This document shows positions 1-8,216 of a DNA stretch of 64,000 nucleotides, piece by piece (the stretch's first letter is position 1; each line of letters opens with the position of its first letter). The translations under genes were made by a program, and so were the position numbers. The notes under the pieces are model-generated. The model was not told the DNA's origin and did not search any database. It saw nothing but the letters and a program-made list of their open reading frames with translations. The stretch is from positions 434,001 to 498,000 of the forward strand of contig NZ_LFNF01000001.1 of NCBI RefSeq assembly GCF_001045445.1, given 5' to 3'. The stretch is from Chryseobacterium sp. BLS98. GTDB taxonomy: Bacteria > Bacteroidota > Bacteroidia > Flavobacteriales > Weeksellaceae.

Positions 1-467
1 AAGAAATCAGCACCTTGTCTGTCCATTTTGTTTACAAATCCCATTCTTGCTACTTTGTAGTTGTCAGCAAGTCTCCAGTTTGTTTCAGACTGAGGCTCTA
101 CTCCATCTACTGCAGAGAAAAGGAATACCAATCCATCCAATACTCTTAAAGATCTGTTTACTTCTACAGTGAAGTCAACGTGTCCCGGTGTATCGATAAT
201 GTTGAAGTGGTAAGGTTTAGTATCAGCAACAGGTTTTCCCTGATCAGTCGGGAAGTTCCAAGAACAAGTAGTTGCAGCAGAAGTAATAGTAATACCTCTT
301 TCTGCTTCCTGCTCCATCCAGTCCATTGTAGAAGCACCATCGTGAACCTCTCCAATTTTGTGGTTTACCCCTGTATAGAATAAAATTCTTTCTGTAGTGG
401 TAGTTTTACCTGCATCAATGTGTGCAGCAATACCAATATTTCTTGTAAATTTAAGATCTCTACTCAT
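1..467 (-). CDS. fusA: Elongation factor G, N-terminal part (cut by window edge)
   Basis: Translational GTPase that drives tRNA-mRNA translocation on the ribosome. The visible 155 residues are the start of the G domain. They contain the P-loop AHIDAGKT near residue 15, the switch I segment [10 protein letters not shown], the DTPGH G3 motif, and NKMDR (G4) close to the window edge. The start [12 protein letters not shown] is typical of the family. The gene lies 6 bp downstream of rpsG in the rpsL-rpsG-fusA order, so it is almost certainly co-transcribed from the rpsL promoter. The rest of the gene lies outside the window. Confidence 0.97.
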   Translation of the reverse strand, partial: MSRDLKFTRNIGIAAHIDAGKTTTTERILFYTGVNHKIGEVHDGASTMDWMEQEAERGITITSAATTCSWNFPTDQGKPVADTKPYHFNIIDTPGHVDFTVEVNRSLRVLDGLVFLFSAVDGVEPQSETNWRLADNYKVARMGFVNKMDRQGADF

Positions 468-473
468 TTCAGA

Positions 474-950
474 TTAGAATTTAAAGTGTGAGAAAGCTTT
501 GTTAGCTTCCGCCATCTTGTGAGTATCAGATTTCTTTTTGTAAGCAGCACCTTCTTCTCTTGAAGCAGCTACTACTTCATTAGCTAATTTCAAAGCCATA
601 GACTTATCATTTCTCTTTTTAGAGTAGCTAATTAACCATTTCATTGCCATAGAAATTTTTCTGTCAGCTCTGATTGGCATAGGGATTTGGAAGTTAGCAC
701 CACCTACTCTTCTAGAACGTACTTCTACGTGAGGCATTACATTTGTAAGTGCATCTTTCCAGATTTCAAGGGCTGTTTTCTCGTTATCTCCTTTTTTAGT
801 CTCTACGATATCCAATGCATCATAGAAAATTTTGAATGCGATTGACTTCTTACCGTCAAGCATTAAGTTGTTTACGAATCTTGTTACCAATTGATCATTA
901 AATTTCGGATCTGGTAACAACGGTCTTTTTTTCGCTTTTGTCTTTCTCAT
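474..950 (-). CDS. rpsG: 30S ribosomal protein S7
   Basis: Primary 16S rRNA-binding protein that nucleates assembly of the 30S head and contacts the E site. The product has 158 residues, the usual bacterial length. It starts [19 protein letters not shown] and carries the conserved segments [15 protein letters not shown] and [17 protein letters not shown]. It sits 23 bp after rpsL and 6 bp before fusA in the classical str operon order. In other bacteria S7 can repress its own operon; nothing visible here shows that. Confidence 0.98.
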   Translation of the reverse strand: MRKTKAKKRPLLPDPKFNDQLVTRFVNNLMLDGKKSIAFKIFYDALDIVETKKGDNEKTALEIWKDALTNVMPHVEVRSRRVGGANFQIPMPIRADRKISMAMKWLISYSKKRNDKSMALKLANEVVAASREEGAAYKKKSDTHKMAEANKAFSHFKF

Positions 951-973
951 TGCTTCTGTACCTTATTTAATGA

Positions 974-1387
974 TTATTTTTTCTTTCCTTTTGCAGGAGC
1001 AGCAGCTGCTTGTCCTGGTTTAGGTCTCTTAGCTCCGTACTTAGATCTTCTCTGTGTTCTTCCATTTACACCAGCTGTGTCTAATGCACCTCTTACGATG
1101 TGGTAACGTACTCCCGGTAGGTCTTTCACCCTTCCGCCTCTAACCAATACTATCGAGTGCTCTTGAAGATTATGTCCTTCGCCCGGGATATAGGCGTTAA
1201 CTTCTTTACCGTTAGAAAGTCTTACCCTTGCTACTTTTCTAAGTGCAGAGTTAGGTTTCTTCGGTGTAGTTGTATATACTCTCGTACATACACCACGTCT
1301 TTGTGGACAAGAATCAAGGGCAGCCGATTTGCTCTTCTTGGCAAGCGTGGCTCTTCCTTTTCTTACTAATTGTTGAATAGTAGGCAT
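974..1387 (-). CDS. rpsL: 30S ribosomal protein S12
   Basis: Decoding-centre protein of the small subunit and the classical site of streptomycin-resistance mutations. The 137 residues include the hallmark [15 protein letters not shown] and the loop [12 protein letters not shown]. The lysines and proline of these loops are of the ordinary streptomycin-sensitive type, as far as reading shows. A short C-terminal tail rich in Ala, Pro and Lys ([14 protein letters not shown]) extends beyond the core, as is common in flavobacteria. It is the first gene of the str operon, with a strong promoter immediately upstream. Confidence 0.98.
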   Translation of the reverse strand: MPTIQQLVRKGRATLAKKSKSAALDSCPQRRGVCTRVYTTTPKKPNSALRKVARVRLSNGKEVNAYIPGEGHNLQEHSIVLVRGGRVKDLPGVRYHIVRGALDTAGVNGRTQRRSKYGAKRPKPGQAAAAPAKGKKK

Positions 1388-1411
1388 TTAATTGCTTTTT
1401 ATTTTAGGGTG

Positions 1412-1442
1412 CAAAAATAGGAATATTTTTTTAATCTACAAA
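1412..1442 (-). promoter_or_regulatory. Promoter of the str operon
   Basis: On the minus strand a TTTG (-33) at 1439-1442 is followed after 19 bp by TATTTTTG (-7, consensus TAnnTTTG) at 1412-1419. This is a full match to the Bacteroidota sigma-ABfr promoter. It lies about 25 bp before the rpsL start, so the leader would be short. Confidence 0.8.
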
Positions 1443-1724
1443 CACTTATAGAAAAATTAAAATCAAACACTTACATAAAAAAGAAGTTGTCCCGGAAAGA
1501 CTGAATTACGGATTGCCGATATACATTGGAAAAACATAATATATTGCTTCCTTAAAGGCGGTTTATTAAATAATTGTAAAATCTAAGAATATAAGACACA
1601 CACCATTATATTAATAAGGACATGACTTTAAACAGTAAATATGTTTATAATTCCAAACTATTTTAAAAAATTTCCTCATAGTTATCTTCTATTGAGTTTA
1701 AAGCCTTTTCGGCACAATATTCTC

Positions 1725-1732
1725 TAAATTTG
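1725..1732 (+). promoter_or_regulatory. -7 element for dps
   Basis: TAAATTTG matches TAnnTTTG and lies 20 bp before the dps ATG. No good -33 TTG is found at 19-21 bp, which could mean that an activator is needed. Confidence 0.5.
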
Positions 1733-1752
1733 TTAACATAAAAAATAAACTT

Positions 1753-2229
1753 ATGAAAAATGCAAGTATTATCGGCCTAAAGGAAACCGACTGTAAAAAC
1801 ATTTCAGAAAAGTTAAATGTTTTATTAGCTAACTATTCTGTTTTCTACCAAAACACAAGAGGTTCTCACTGGAATATCAAAGGAGATCAGTTTTTCACTC
1901 TTCATCCTAAATTTGAGGAATTGTACAATAGCCTTGTATTGAAGATAGATGAGATCGCAGAAAGAATCCTTACATTAGGCGCAACTCCTGCCCATAACTA
2001 TTCAGACTACCTGAAAGTAGCTACTATTAAAGAAAGCAAAGAAGTAACTGATGCCAATAAAAGCGTAGAGCTTATCCTGAGCTCTTTCAAAGTAGTTATT
2101 GATCTGCAGAGAGAACTTCTGGACATTACAGATGCCGCAGGAGACGAAGGAACCAATTCCCAGATGAGCGACTACATTACCGAACAGGAAAAAGAAGTAT
2201 GGATGTACAATTCTTATTTAGGAAAGTAA
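1753..2229 (+). CDS. dps: Dps-family ferritin-like DNA/iron protection protein
   Basis: Dodecameric mini-ferritin that oxidises and stores Fe(II) with hydrogen peroxide, protecting DNA in stress. The 158 residues form the expected four-helix ferritin-like fold. The inter-subunit ferroxidase ligands are visible with family spacing: H39 (SHWNIKG), H51, D66 and E70 (KIDEIAERI). There is no Lys-rich N-terminal tail of the E. coli type, so direct DNA binding is uncertain. It is a single-gene unit with a -7 element upstream and a hairpin terminator directly downstream. Confidence 0.93.
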   Translation: MKNASIIGLKETDCKNISEKLNVLLANYSVFYQNTRGSHWNIKGDQFFTLHPKFEELYNSLVLKIDEIAERILTLGATPAHNYSDYLKVATIKESKEVTDANKSVELILSSFKVVIDLQRELLDITDAAGDEGTNSQMSDYITEQEKEVWMYNSYLGK

Positions 2230-2255
2230 GAGATAAAAATCATCCGATTAATAAA

Positions 2256-2285
2256 AAAAATCGTCTTACATTTAGACGATTTTTA
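2256..2285 (+). terminator. Rho-independent terminator after dps
   Basis: Inverted repeat AATCGTCT (2259-2266) and AGACGATT (2274-2281) with a 7-nt loop, followed by a T run. The stem is flanked by A and T runs, so it could work in both directions. Confidence 0.8.
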
Positions 2286-2296
2286 TTTTAAATAAC

Positions 2297-2304
2297 TATA
2301 TTTG
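2297..2304 (+). promoter_or_regulatory. -7 element for pncB
   Basis: TATATTTG matches TAnnTTTG and lies 19 bp before the pncB start, just after the dps terminator. The -33 region is weak. Confidence 0.5.
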
Positions 2305-2323
2305 CGTTAAAATTACACATATT

Positions 2324-3502
2324 ATGCACGATGTTCGATTAAATTCTATCCTGGATAACGATTTTTATAAAATAACAATGCAAAATGCAGTGGTGAAATT
2401 ATTTCCCAGCTCCATTGTAAAATACGAATTCATCAACAGAGGGAAGCACCAGTTTCCGGAAGGTTTTGACGCAGCTTTAAAAGAAGCAGTCAATAAAATG
2501 GCAGAACTGAAACTTACCAAGGAAGAAAAAAAATTCATGGCAAGAACCTGTCCTTATATAGATTTGCCGTATCTGGATTTTTTGGAAGGCTATCATTATG
2601 ATCCGTCCGAAGTAAAAATTCATCAGGAAGGCAGCGATCTTTCCGTAACCGTTGAAGGGCTTTGGTACAGAACCATCCTTTGGGAAGTTCCGCTTCTTGC
2701 TTTAATCAGTGAACTTCATTATGAAATGAACCATATGGAAAGAGATTCCAATGAAATTGTAATGAACAGAACTTTAGAAAAGGCAGATTCACTGGCAAGG
2801 CTTGGGGTTAATTTCGCTGAATTCGGAACCAGAAGAAGACACTCTTATAAAGTACAGAATCTGGTGATGGAAGCTTTAACGCAAAATAAGGAATCCACAT
2901 TTATAGGAAGCTCCAATGTTCATTTTGCAATGAAGTACGGAGTAAAACCTATCGGTACCCATGCACACGAATGGTTTATGTTCCACGCCGCCGAATACGG
3001 ATTTAAAATGGCCAACGAAATGGCTCTTGAACATTGGGTAGATGTATACAGAGGTGACCTTGGAGTTGCCCTGTCTGACACCTATACTACCGATGTTTTC
3101 TTCCAGCAGTTTGACAAAAAATTCGCCAAGCTGTTCGATGGTGTACGCCACGACAGCGGTGATCCTCTGGAATTTGCAGATAAAACAATAGCACATTATA
3201 AAAATAACGGAATCAACCCTTTATTTAAATATATTATCTTCTCTGATGCCTTAAATCTGGAAAAGGTAGAAGAAATCACCAACTATTGCAAAGGGAAAAT
3301 TGGAGTATCATTCGGAATCGGAACGAATCTTACCAATGATGTAGGACTGAAACCAATGAATATCGTTATGAAACTGATTGGCGTACAGGCCCCGAACAAA
3401 GAATGGATCCCAACTGTAAAACTTTCCGACGAACATGGAAAATATACCGGTGATCCTAAAATGATTGAGCTCGCTAAAGAGTTTTTAAGAATTAAAGATT
3501 AG
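2324..3502 (+). CDS. pncB: Nicotinate phosphoribosyltransferase
   Basis: Enzyme of the Preiss-Handler NAD salvage pathway: it joins nicotinate and PRPP to give nicotinate mononucleotide, coupled to ATP hydrolysis. The 392 residues match the short bacterial PncB type. Family motifs are the N-terminal LDNDFYKITMQ (residues 10-20), EFGTRRRHS (166-174), the GTHAHEW block (211-217) and VRHDSGDP near residue 275. It is monocistronic, with its own -7 element. Confidence 0.96.
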   Translation: MHDVRLNSILDNDFYKITMQNAVVKLFPSSIVKYEFINRGKHQFPEGFDAALKEAVNKMAELKLTKEEKKFMARTCPYIDLPYLDFLEGYHYDPSEVKIHQEGSDLSVTVEGLWYRTILWEVPLLALISELHYEMNHMERDSNEIVMNRTLEKADSLARLGVNFAEFGTRRRHSYKVQNLVMEALTQNKESTFIGSSNVHFAMKYGVKPIGTHAHEWFMFHAAEYGFKMANEMALEHWVDVYRGDLGVALSDTYTTDVFFQQFDKKFAKLFDGVRHDSGDPLEFADKTIAHYKNNGINPLFKYIIFSDALNLEKVEEITNYCKGKIGVSFGIGTNLTNDVGLKPMNIVMKLIGVQAPNKEWIPTVKLSDEHGKYTGDPKMIELAKEFLRIKD

Positions 3503-3547
3503 TAGTAGATTTCAGACATCAGACATTAGACTTTAAAAATAGATGCT

Positions 3548-4018
3548 ATGAGATTAAAAATTTATTTATCCCTTACCCTTTTGTCGGGAGTTTTTTCCTT
3601 CGCTCAGGAAAAGAAAACTGAAAAGCCAAAATTCAACCAGGAATTAGCAACATCTCTCGGTGCCGACCAATACGGAATGAAAGCCTACACTATTGTTATG
3701 CTCACTACCGGCACCACAAAAGTTGATGACAAAACCAAAATGGGAGAACTGATGAAAGGCCATATGACCAATATCGGAAAGCTTGCCGATGAAGGAAAAA
3801 TTGTCGTAGCAGGACCTTTTTTAGAAGAAAATAAAGAAAATTACCGTGGCATGTTTATTTTCAATACGAAATCCAAAGAGGAAGCTGAACAGTGGGTTAA
3901 AACTGATCCTGCAGTACAGGCCGGGGTATTCAATTACGAAATATTTCCTTGGTATGGGTCTGCTGCACTGCCACTTTATTTAAAACACCACGGGGAAATC
4001 GCTAAGGAAAATCCATAG
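3548..4018 (+). CDS. Exported YCII-domain protein
   Basis: A protein of 156 residues with a clear signal peptide (cleavage after SFA-Q near residue 19) followed by a YCII-like alpha/beta barrel. The segment YTIVMLTTG near residue 47, followed by HMTNIGKLADEGKIVVAGPF, is characteristic of the family. YCII proteins resemble muconolactone isomerase, but a reaction is known for few of them. The export signal points to a periplasmic role, and the substrate is unknown. The gene follows pncB after 45 bp and ends at a strong hairpin. Confidence 0.8.
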   Translation: MRLKIYLSLTLLSGVFSFAQEKKTEKPKFNQELATSLGADQYGMKAYTIVMLTTGTTKVDDKTKMGELMKGHMTNIGKLADEGKIVVAGPFLEENKENYRGMFIFNTKSKEEAEQWVKTDPAVQAGVFNYEIFPWYGSAALPLYLKHHGEIAKENP

Positions 4019-4050
4019 AAGTAACTTTTCCTTAAAAATATCTACCTAAA

Positions 4051-4088
4051 ATAAATCACTATGGAGTTACATAGTGATTTATTTTTTA
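4051..4088 (+). terminator. Terminator after the YCII gene
   Basis: Perfect 13-bp stem: ATAAATCACTATG at 4051-4063 pairs with CATAGTGATTTAT at 4070-4082 across a 6-nt loop, followed by T residues. It is likely bidirectional. Confidence 0.8.
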
Positions 4089-4145
4089 TTATATTAGAGG
4101 TTCATTTTCAGATTCATACAAACTAAACCATCAAAAATTAATTCC

Positions 4146-4382
4146 ATGAAAAAAATGAACCTATCAAAACTTTCGAGAACAGAACTGAAAGATGTATTCG
4201 GCGGAAATTTATATCCGGCACAATGCCCGGGAGGATGTCCTGGTGAGGCCATGATCAGATGTCCTGACGGCTCAACTACTATGACAAATTATATATGCAT
4301 GGGCGGAAGATGTGAAGTGGCCGCCATGTGCAAACCATTGGTCCTCGAACCTTTTCCAGATCCGATTACGATCACTCCATAA
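4146..4382 (+). CDS. Cysteine-rich peptide with double-glycine leader (bacteriocin-like)
   Basis: A 78-residue ORF. The N-terminal segment MNLSKLSRTELKDVFGG has the LSRxELKxVxGG form of the short leaders on many flavobacterial peptides annotated as bacteriocin-like or natural-product precursors. Cleavage after GG (about residue 20) would release a core of roughly 58 residues with six cysteines (CPGGCPGEAMIRCPDG ... CMGGRCEVAAMC), so disulfides or metal binding are plausible. No peptidase-containing ABC exporter, lanthionine synthetase or radical-SAM gene lies next to it. The stop is followed at once by a terminator, so it is a monocistronic unit. Its function is unknown. Confidence 0.7.
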   Translation: MKKMNLSKLSRTELKDVFGGNLYPAQCPGGCPGEAMIRCPDGSTTMTNYICMGGRCEVAAMCKPLVLEPFPDPITITP

Positions 4383-4400
4383 TCTGATCAACAAATATAA

Positions 4401-4425
4401 AGTGAGTCTTCCGGCTCACTTTTTT
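4401..4425 (+). terminator. Terminator after the double-glycine peptide gene
   Basis: AGTGAG (4401-4406) pairs with CTCACT (4415-4420), followed by a T run. It lies 18 bp after the stop codon. Confidence 0.8.
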
Positions 4426-4462
4426 ATCATATTTAATAAGCAGAAACATTCTATCTCTCAAA

Positions 4463-5140
4463 ATGAAAAGAAACCTTAGCATCTTGTTTTTATTTTATCT
4501 AAGTATTTTTTGTACAGCTCAAAATAAAAAACACCCTGAAATCATTAATTCAGGATATAAGGGAAAAATACGTTCACTTACAATCAAAATATACAGCGAT
4601 TCCATAAAAGATAAACCTGCTGATTCCTTAATCTCTGTGAAAACCCGTTATTATAATGAAGATGGAAATGCTACAAAAGAATCATATCAAAGCAATAAAG
4701 ACCAGCAAATAACCGAGTATGAGTTTAAAAACAGTTTAAACACAGGGTATTCTTTAAGCAGAGATGGAGAAGTCAGGCTCAGAGCAAAAATTACTCATCA
4801 AAAGGGCGGATATCTCATCGACCTGTATGACTTACAGAACAGGCTGGTATCAAAAGATAAATATAGGTATAATGAACTTTTAAGAATAAAAAGCAACGAA
4901 CGCATGATTTATGACAATCAGAGCGGTCAACTTAAAAGCCATTCATTTGTCGATTATTATTACAATGAAGAAGGATATATTTCAGGATATGATGTAAAAG
5001 ATCTATTGACTGCCCAAACCATTGCTTACAGATTTCAGACATCTCATAAAGACAAGCACAAAAATCCCGATAAATTAATCTTATTAAAAAATAATCTGCC
5101 TTTCCAGATTCATATGATAGATATTGAATATTATAAATAA
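4463..5140 (+). CDS. Hypothetical secreted protein
   Basis: A protein of 225 residues with a signal peptide (MKRNLSILFLFYLSIFCTAQ, cleavage near residue 19). The mature part has alternating Tyr-rich beta segments such as RYYNEDGNATKES and DYYYNEEGYISGYD. These are reminiscent of the imperfect YD-like repeats seen in exported flavobacterial proteins. I do not recognise a family. It has no obvious partner gene: the preceding unit ends in a terminator, and rmuC downstream has its own promoter. Confidence 0.65.
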   Translation: MKRNLSILFLFYLSIFCTAQNKKHPEIINSGYKGKIRSLTIKIYSDSIKDKPADSLISVKTRYYNEDGNATKESYQSNKDQQITEYEFKNSLNTGYSLSRDGEVRLRAKITHQKGGYLIDLYDLQNRLVSKDKYRYNELLRIKSNERMIYDNQSGQLKSHSFVDYYYNEEGYISGYDVKDLLTAQTIAYRFQTSHKDKHKNPDKLILLKNNLPFQIHMIDIEYYK

Positions 5141-5205
5141 TAACTACCACCCCATTCTACAAAATTTTAACGGTTTCCCGTAAAAGAAATCAATTTTTCT
5201 TTTTG

Positions 5206-5213
5206 TAATTTTG
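5206..5213 (+). promoter_or_regulatory. -7 element for rmuC, possibly a leaderless transcript
   Basis: TAATTTTG matches TAnnTTTG and ends only 4 bases before the ATG at 5218. With usual spacing transcription would begin at or next to the A of the start codon. Confidence 0.55.
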
Positions 5214-5217
5214 AAAC

Positions 5218-6720
5218 ATGGAGATGACATATTTAATTATTGGGTTTATTGCCGGCGGAATTCTGGGCGCCGTTATTTTGTATTTCGCATTAAAATCATC
5301 TACGGTTTCAAGAAATTCTTATGACGAACTGAATAATCTGCATATTAAAAATCATTCGGATCTTGAAAATCTTAATCTGAAAGTTCAGGAGCTGAACCAA
5401 AATATTACTAAAGAAAAAGAACTGAACCAGCAGCAAACCGATCTGTTGAACGACCTGAAAAATGAATATGCCAAAATTTCTGCCGAATACGCTTCTCTGA
5501 ACTCACAGTTTTTGGAGCAAAAACAGCTTAATGCCAAACAGACTTCTCAAATTGAAAATCTGATTTCCGAAAAGCAGCATATTTTTGCCAAAAATTCTGA
5601 GCTCTCTGCAAAAAACGACAGTATGCAGCAGTCGCTGGATACCCAGAAAGAGGAAATTGCCAAAATTCAGGAAGAATCCAAACTGCAGTTTGAAAATCTG
5701 GCTAATAAAATTTTAGAAGAAAAAACAGAAAAGTTTACCACTCTAAATCAAAATAATTTAAAAACCATTCTTGAGCCTTTCCAAGAAAAGATCGCCGATC
5801 TTAAAAACAGAGTCAACGAAGCTTACGAAAAAGAAAATAAGGAACGCTTCTCCCTTGCGGAAAAAGTAAAGGAACTTGCTGAACTGAATCAGCAGATATC
5901 GGAAGATGCCAAAAAACTGACCAGAGCTTTAAAAGGAGAAAGCAAAACACAAGGAAACTGGGGAGAAATGATTCTTGAAAGCATCCTTGAAAAATCGGGA
6001 TTAGTAAAAGGAAGAGAATATTTTCTTGAGCACGAGCTTCGTGATGAAGACAACAAAGCGCTGTTCTCCGAATTTTCAGGTAAAAAAATGCGCCCTGATG
6101 CTGTCATAAAATATCCGGATGAAAGAAATGTAATTATTGATTCTAAAGTATCTCTGACAGCCTTTACAGAATTGGTGGATGAGAATGACCAGGATGTTTA
6201 TGCGATGAAGCTTAACCAGCATTTGGGGTCTATCAAAAATCATATTCTTCAGCTGAGCCAGAAAGCTTATGATGATTATGGAAAATCTTTGGATTTTGTC
6301 ATGATGTTTATCCCGAGCGAACCGGCTTATATTGCAGCTATGCAAGCTGATCAGAACCTTTGGAACTTTGCTTATGAAAGAAGAATTCTTCTACTGAATC
6401 CAAGTAACCTGATCACTTCCCTGAAACTTATTGCAGACCTGTGGAAACGTGAATACCAGAACAGAAACTCTATGGAGATCGCCGATCGCGGGGCAAAACT
6501 ATACGATAAGTTTGTAGGTTTTGTGGAAAACCTGGAGAAAGTCGGGAAAAATCTGGACCAGGCTAAAAATGTCTACAATGATGCTTACAAACAGCTTTCT
6601 ACCGGAAATGACAATCTTGTGATCCAAACCCAGAAACTGAAATCCTTGGGAATTAAAAACAAAAAAGACCTACCACAAAGTCTTATTGACAATAGTAACT
6701 TTCTGGAAACGGAAAACTAA
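5218..6720 (+). CDS. rmuC: RmuC-family DNA recombination protein
   Basis: RmuC proteins limit recombination at inverted repeats in E. coli and are predicted to have a nuclease-like fold. The 500 residues show one N-terminal membrane helix (about 4-26), a long coiled coil rich in Glu, Gln, Lys and Asn (about 35-230), then the conserved RmuC domain (about 235-450). That domain includes GNWGEMILESILEKSG, RPDAVIKYPD, VIIDSKVSL and FIPSEPAYIAA. Length and order agree with the family. A second in-frame ATG at 5224 is an alternative start. The promoter position suggests little or no 5' leader. Confidence 0.93.
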   Translation: MEMTYLIIGFIAGGILGAVILYFALKSSTVSRNSYDELNNLHIKNHSDLENLNLKVQELNQNITKEKELNQQQTDLLNDLKNEYAKISAEYASLNSQFLEQKQLNAKQTSQIENLISEKQHIFAKNSELSAKNDSMQQSLDTQKEEIAKIQEESKLQFENLANKILEEKTEKFTTLNQNNLKTILEPFQEKIADLKNRVNEAYEKENKERFSLAEKVKELAELNQQISEDAKKLTRALKGESKTQGNWGEMILESILEKSGLVKGREYFLEHELRDEDNKALFSEFSGKKMRPDAVIKYPDERNVIIDSKVSLTAFTELVDENDQDVYAMKLNQHLGSIKNHILQLSQKAYDDYGKSLDFVMMFIPSEPAYIAAMQADQNLWNFAYERRILLLNPSNLITSLKLIADLWKREYQNRNSMEIADRGAKLYDKFVGFVENLEKVGKNLDQAKNVYNDAYKQLSTGNDNLVIQTQKLKSLGIKNKKDLPQSLIDNSNFLETEN

Positions 6721-6745
6721 AGCATGCCCAATCACAATTTTTGCA

Positions 6746-6753
6746 TAATTTTG
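6746..6753 (+). promoter_or_regulatory. -7 element for the SPOUT methyltransferase gene
   Basis: TAATTTTG ends 4 bases before the ATG at 6758, the same arrangement as in front of rmuC. This again points to a leaderless or nearly leaderless mRNA. Confidence 0.55.
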
Positions 6754-6757
6754 CAGC

Positions 6758-7525
6758 ATGTTGATAGAAAGTTTTCAAAACGATAAAATAAAAAACGTCA
6801 CCAAACTTCTGGCTGACAACAGATTCCGTAAAAAAGCCAAAGTTTTTGTGGTTGAAGGGCAGCAGGAAAATGAAAGAGCTTTACAGTATGATTTTGAACC
6901 TGTAGAGTTTTTTATCTGCGAAAATATCTTCAAAGGGAAACTTCCGGAAGGCAGAATCCATTATGTAAGTGAAAAAGTATATGAAAAAATAGCCTACAGA
7001 GGAAGCTCTGAAGGAATTATAGGAATTTATAATACCAAGGAAAACCTTCTTTCATCTTTTGTCCCTAAAGAAAATTCTACAGTTATTATTGTAGAAGGAG
7101 CAGAAAAACCGGGCAATCTAGGAGCAATCCTGAGAAGCTGCGAAGCTTTCGGAATTGATGCCCTGATCGTTGCCGATGGAAAAGCTGACTTTTATAATCC
7201 TAATGTGATACGTTCAAGCGTTGGATGTCTCTTCGGCATGGAAGTTTATGATGCCGAAAATGAAGAAACCCTTGAATTTCTGCAGAAAAATAAGTTCAAT
7301 ATCTACACAACACTGATGGACGAGACTGCTGAAGATCTTTATAAAAGAGATTTTACCCAGCGTTCAGCCGTATTATTCGGGACAGAACATTCCGGATTAA
7401 GTGATTTCTGGATAGGAAAAGGAAAAAACACCCTGATTCCTATGACTGGAAGTATTGATTCTTTAAACCTGAGCAATGCTGTAGCCATTACCTGCTATGA
7501 GTCATTGAAACAAAAGAAAGGATAA
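6758..7525 (+). CDS. TrmH/SpoU-family RNA 2'-O-methyltransferase
   Basis: A SAM-dependent SPOUT methyltransferase of 255 residues that probably methylates a ribose in 23S rRNA or tRNA. It has an N-terminal substrate-binding domain (about 1-95). The knotted catalytic domain carries all three motifs: NLGAILRSCEAFG (motif 1, residues 120-132, with the catalytic Arg), LFGTEHSGLS (motif 2, about 207-215) and IPMTGSIDSLNLSNAVAI (motif 3, about 227-244). It resembles RlmB/TsnR-type enzymes more than tRNA TrmL, but the exact target nucleotide cannot be read from sequence. Confidence 0.92.
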   Translation: MLIESFQNDKIKNVTKLLADNRFRKKAKVFVVEGQQENERALQYDFEPVEFFICENIFKGKLPEGRIHYVSEKVYEKIAYRGSSEGIIGIYNTKENLLSSFVPKENSTVIIVEGAEKPGNLGAILRSCEAFGIDALIVADGKADFYNPNVIRSSVGCLFGMEVYDAENEETLEFLQKNKFNIYTTLMDETAEDLYKRDFTQRSAVLFGTEHSGLSDFWIGKGKNTLIPMTGSIDSLNLSNAVAITCYESLKQKKG

Positions 7526-7641
7526 GGGAAAGGAAGTCTGATGCCGGAAGAGGGAAGTTTTTAAAGTTTAAGGAGTGTACTGATTTAGTATCATCCATCT
7601 TCAAATCTTCCATCTCTTAACAAAACAATAAAGCATAAAAA

Positions 7642-7667
7642 AACCGTCTCACAGAGTGAAACGGTTC
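7642..7667. terminator. Bidirectional terminator between convergent genes
   Basis: AACCGT (7642-7647) pairs with ACGGTT (7661-7666), with additional TCA/TGA pairs inside. On the minus strand the stem is followed by a run of seven T, terminating the lipoprotein gene. On the plus strand it is followed by a T-rich tract. Confidence 0.75.
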
Positions 7668-7692
7668 TTTTATTGTTAAGCTTATGCTAGAA

Positions 7693-8034
7693 TTATTTCT
7701 TAGCAGCGTCTTTAACTTCTTTAGCAGCGTCTTTTGCAGCACCTTTAGCAGCATCAGCAGCACCTTTAGCAGCGTCAGCAGCAGCTTCAGTTGTAGCTTT
7801 AGCAGCATCAGCACCAGCAGCAGTTGTAGCAGCAGCAGCATCTTTAGTAGCGTCAACAGCAACGTTAGCAGCTGAATCAATTACTTTAGCAGCAGAATCA
7901 GTAACTACAGCAGCAGAATCAGCTACGTTAGCAGCAGCAGAATCAGTAGCTCCTTCAGTAGAAGTAGTTTCAGTTTTTTTACAAGCAACTAGAGAGATTG
8001 CAGCGATAGCAGCTACGAATAATGACTTTTTCAT
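7693..8034 (-). CDS. Alanine-rich repetitive lipoprotein
   Basis: A protein of 113 residues with a lipoprotein signal (MKKSLFVAAIAAISLVAC, Cys at 18). The mature part is built almost entirely of Ala, Asp, Lys, Thr and Ser in short repeats: DSAA at first, then repeated AADAAKGA units in the last third. This periodicity predicts an amphipathic helix or coiled coil, reminiscent of LEA-like or Lpp-like helical proteins. No enzyme motif is present. It is probably an abundant envelope protein, since it has its own -7 element and a strong terminator. The repeats make the reverse frames open; those are artefacts of the codon pattern. Confidence 0.8.
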   Translation of the reverse strand: MKKSLFVAAIAAISLVACKKTETTSTEGATDSAAANVADSAAVVTDSAAKVIDSAANVAVDATKDAAAATTAAGADAAKATTEAAADAAKGAADAAKGAAKDAAKEVKDAAKK

Positions 8035-8103
8035 AATAAATTAAATTTAATTTTGTTAATATTGTTTTTATAAATTTTCTTCTGTTCTGTTATTTGAACA
8101 AGA

Positions 8104-8111
8104 CAAAGGTA
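8104..8111 (-). promoter_or_regulatory. -7 element for the alanine-rich lipoprotein gene
   Basis: On the minus strand TACCTTTG matches TAnnTTTG. It lies about 70 bp before the lipoprotein ATG, giving a leader of roughly 65 nt. Confidence 0.5.
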
Positions 8112-8216
8112 GAGCAGATACAAAAGTTGTTTATGAAAAATAATTGTAATACATTTGTAAAATTGTTTTACAAAAAAACAATACTGATAATCAACAATTT
8201 AATTATTTTATAAAAA

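Larger units (their letters stand above)
1388..1752. other. Divergent intergenic region rpsL / dps
   Basis: AT-rich region between the divergent rpsL and dps genes. It holds the rpsL promoter on the left and a -7 element for dps on the right. I see no convincing ORF, structured RNA or repeat between them. Confidence 0.6.

Noticed and set aside
4463..5140. Immunity or export role of the 225-residue secreted protein for the double-glycine peptide
   Set aside because: A terminator separates the two genes, and the protein shows no transporter or immunity-like features.
7617..7880. Long open frames on both strands over the alanine-rich lipoprotein gene (Leu-rich and Ser-rich translations)
   Set aside because: They are shadows of GCA/GCT-rich repeats read in other frames. 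The lipoprotein frame has a signal peptide, promoter and terminator.
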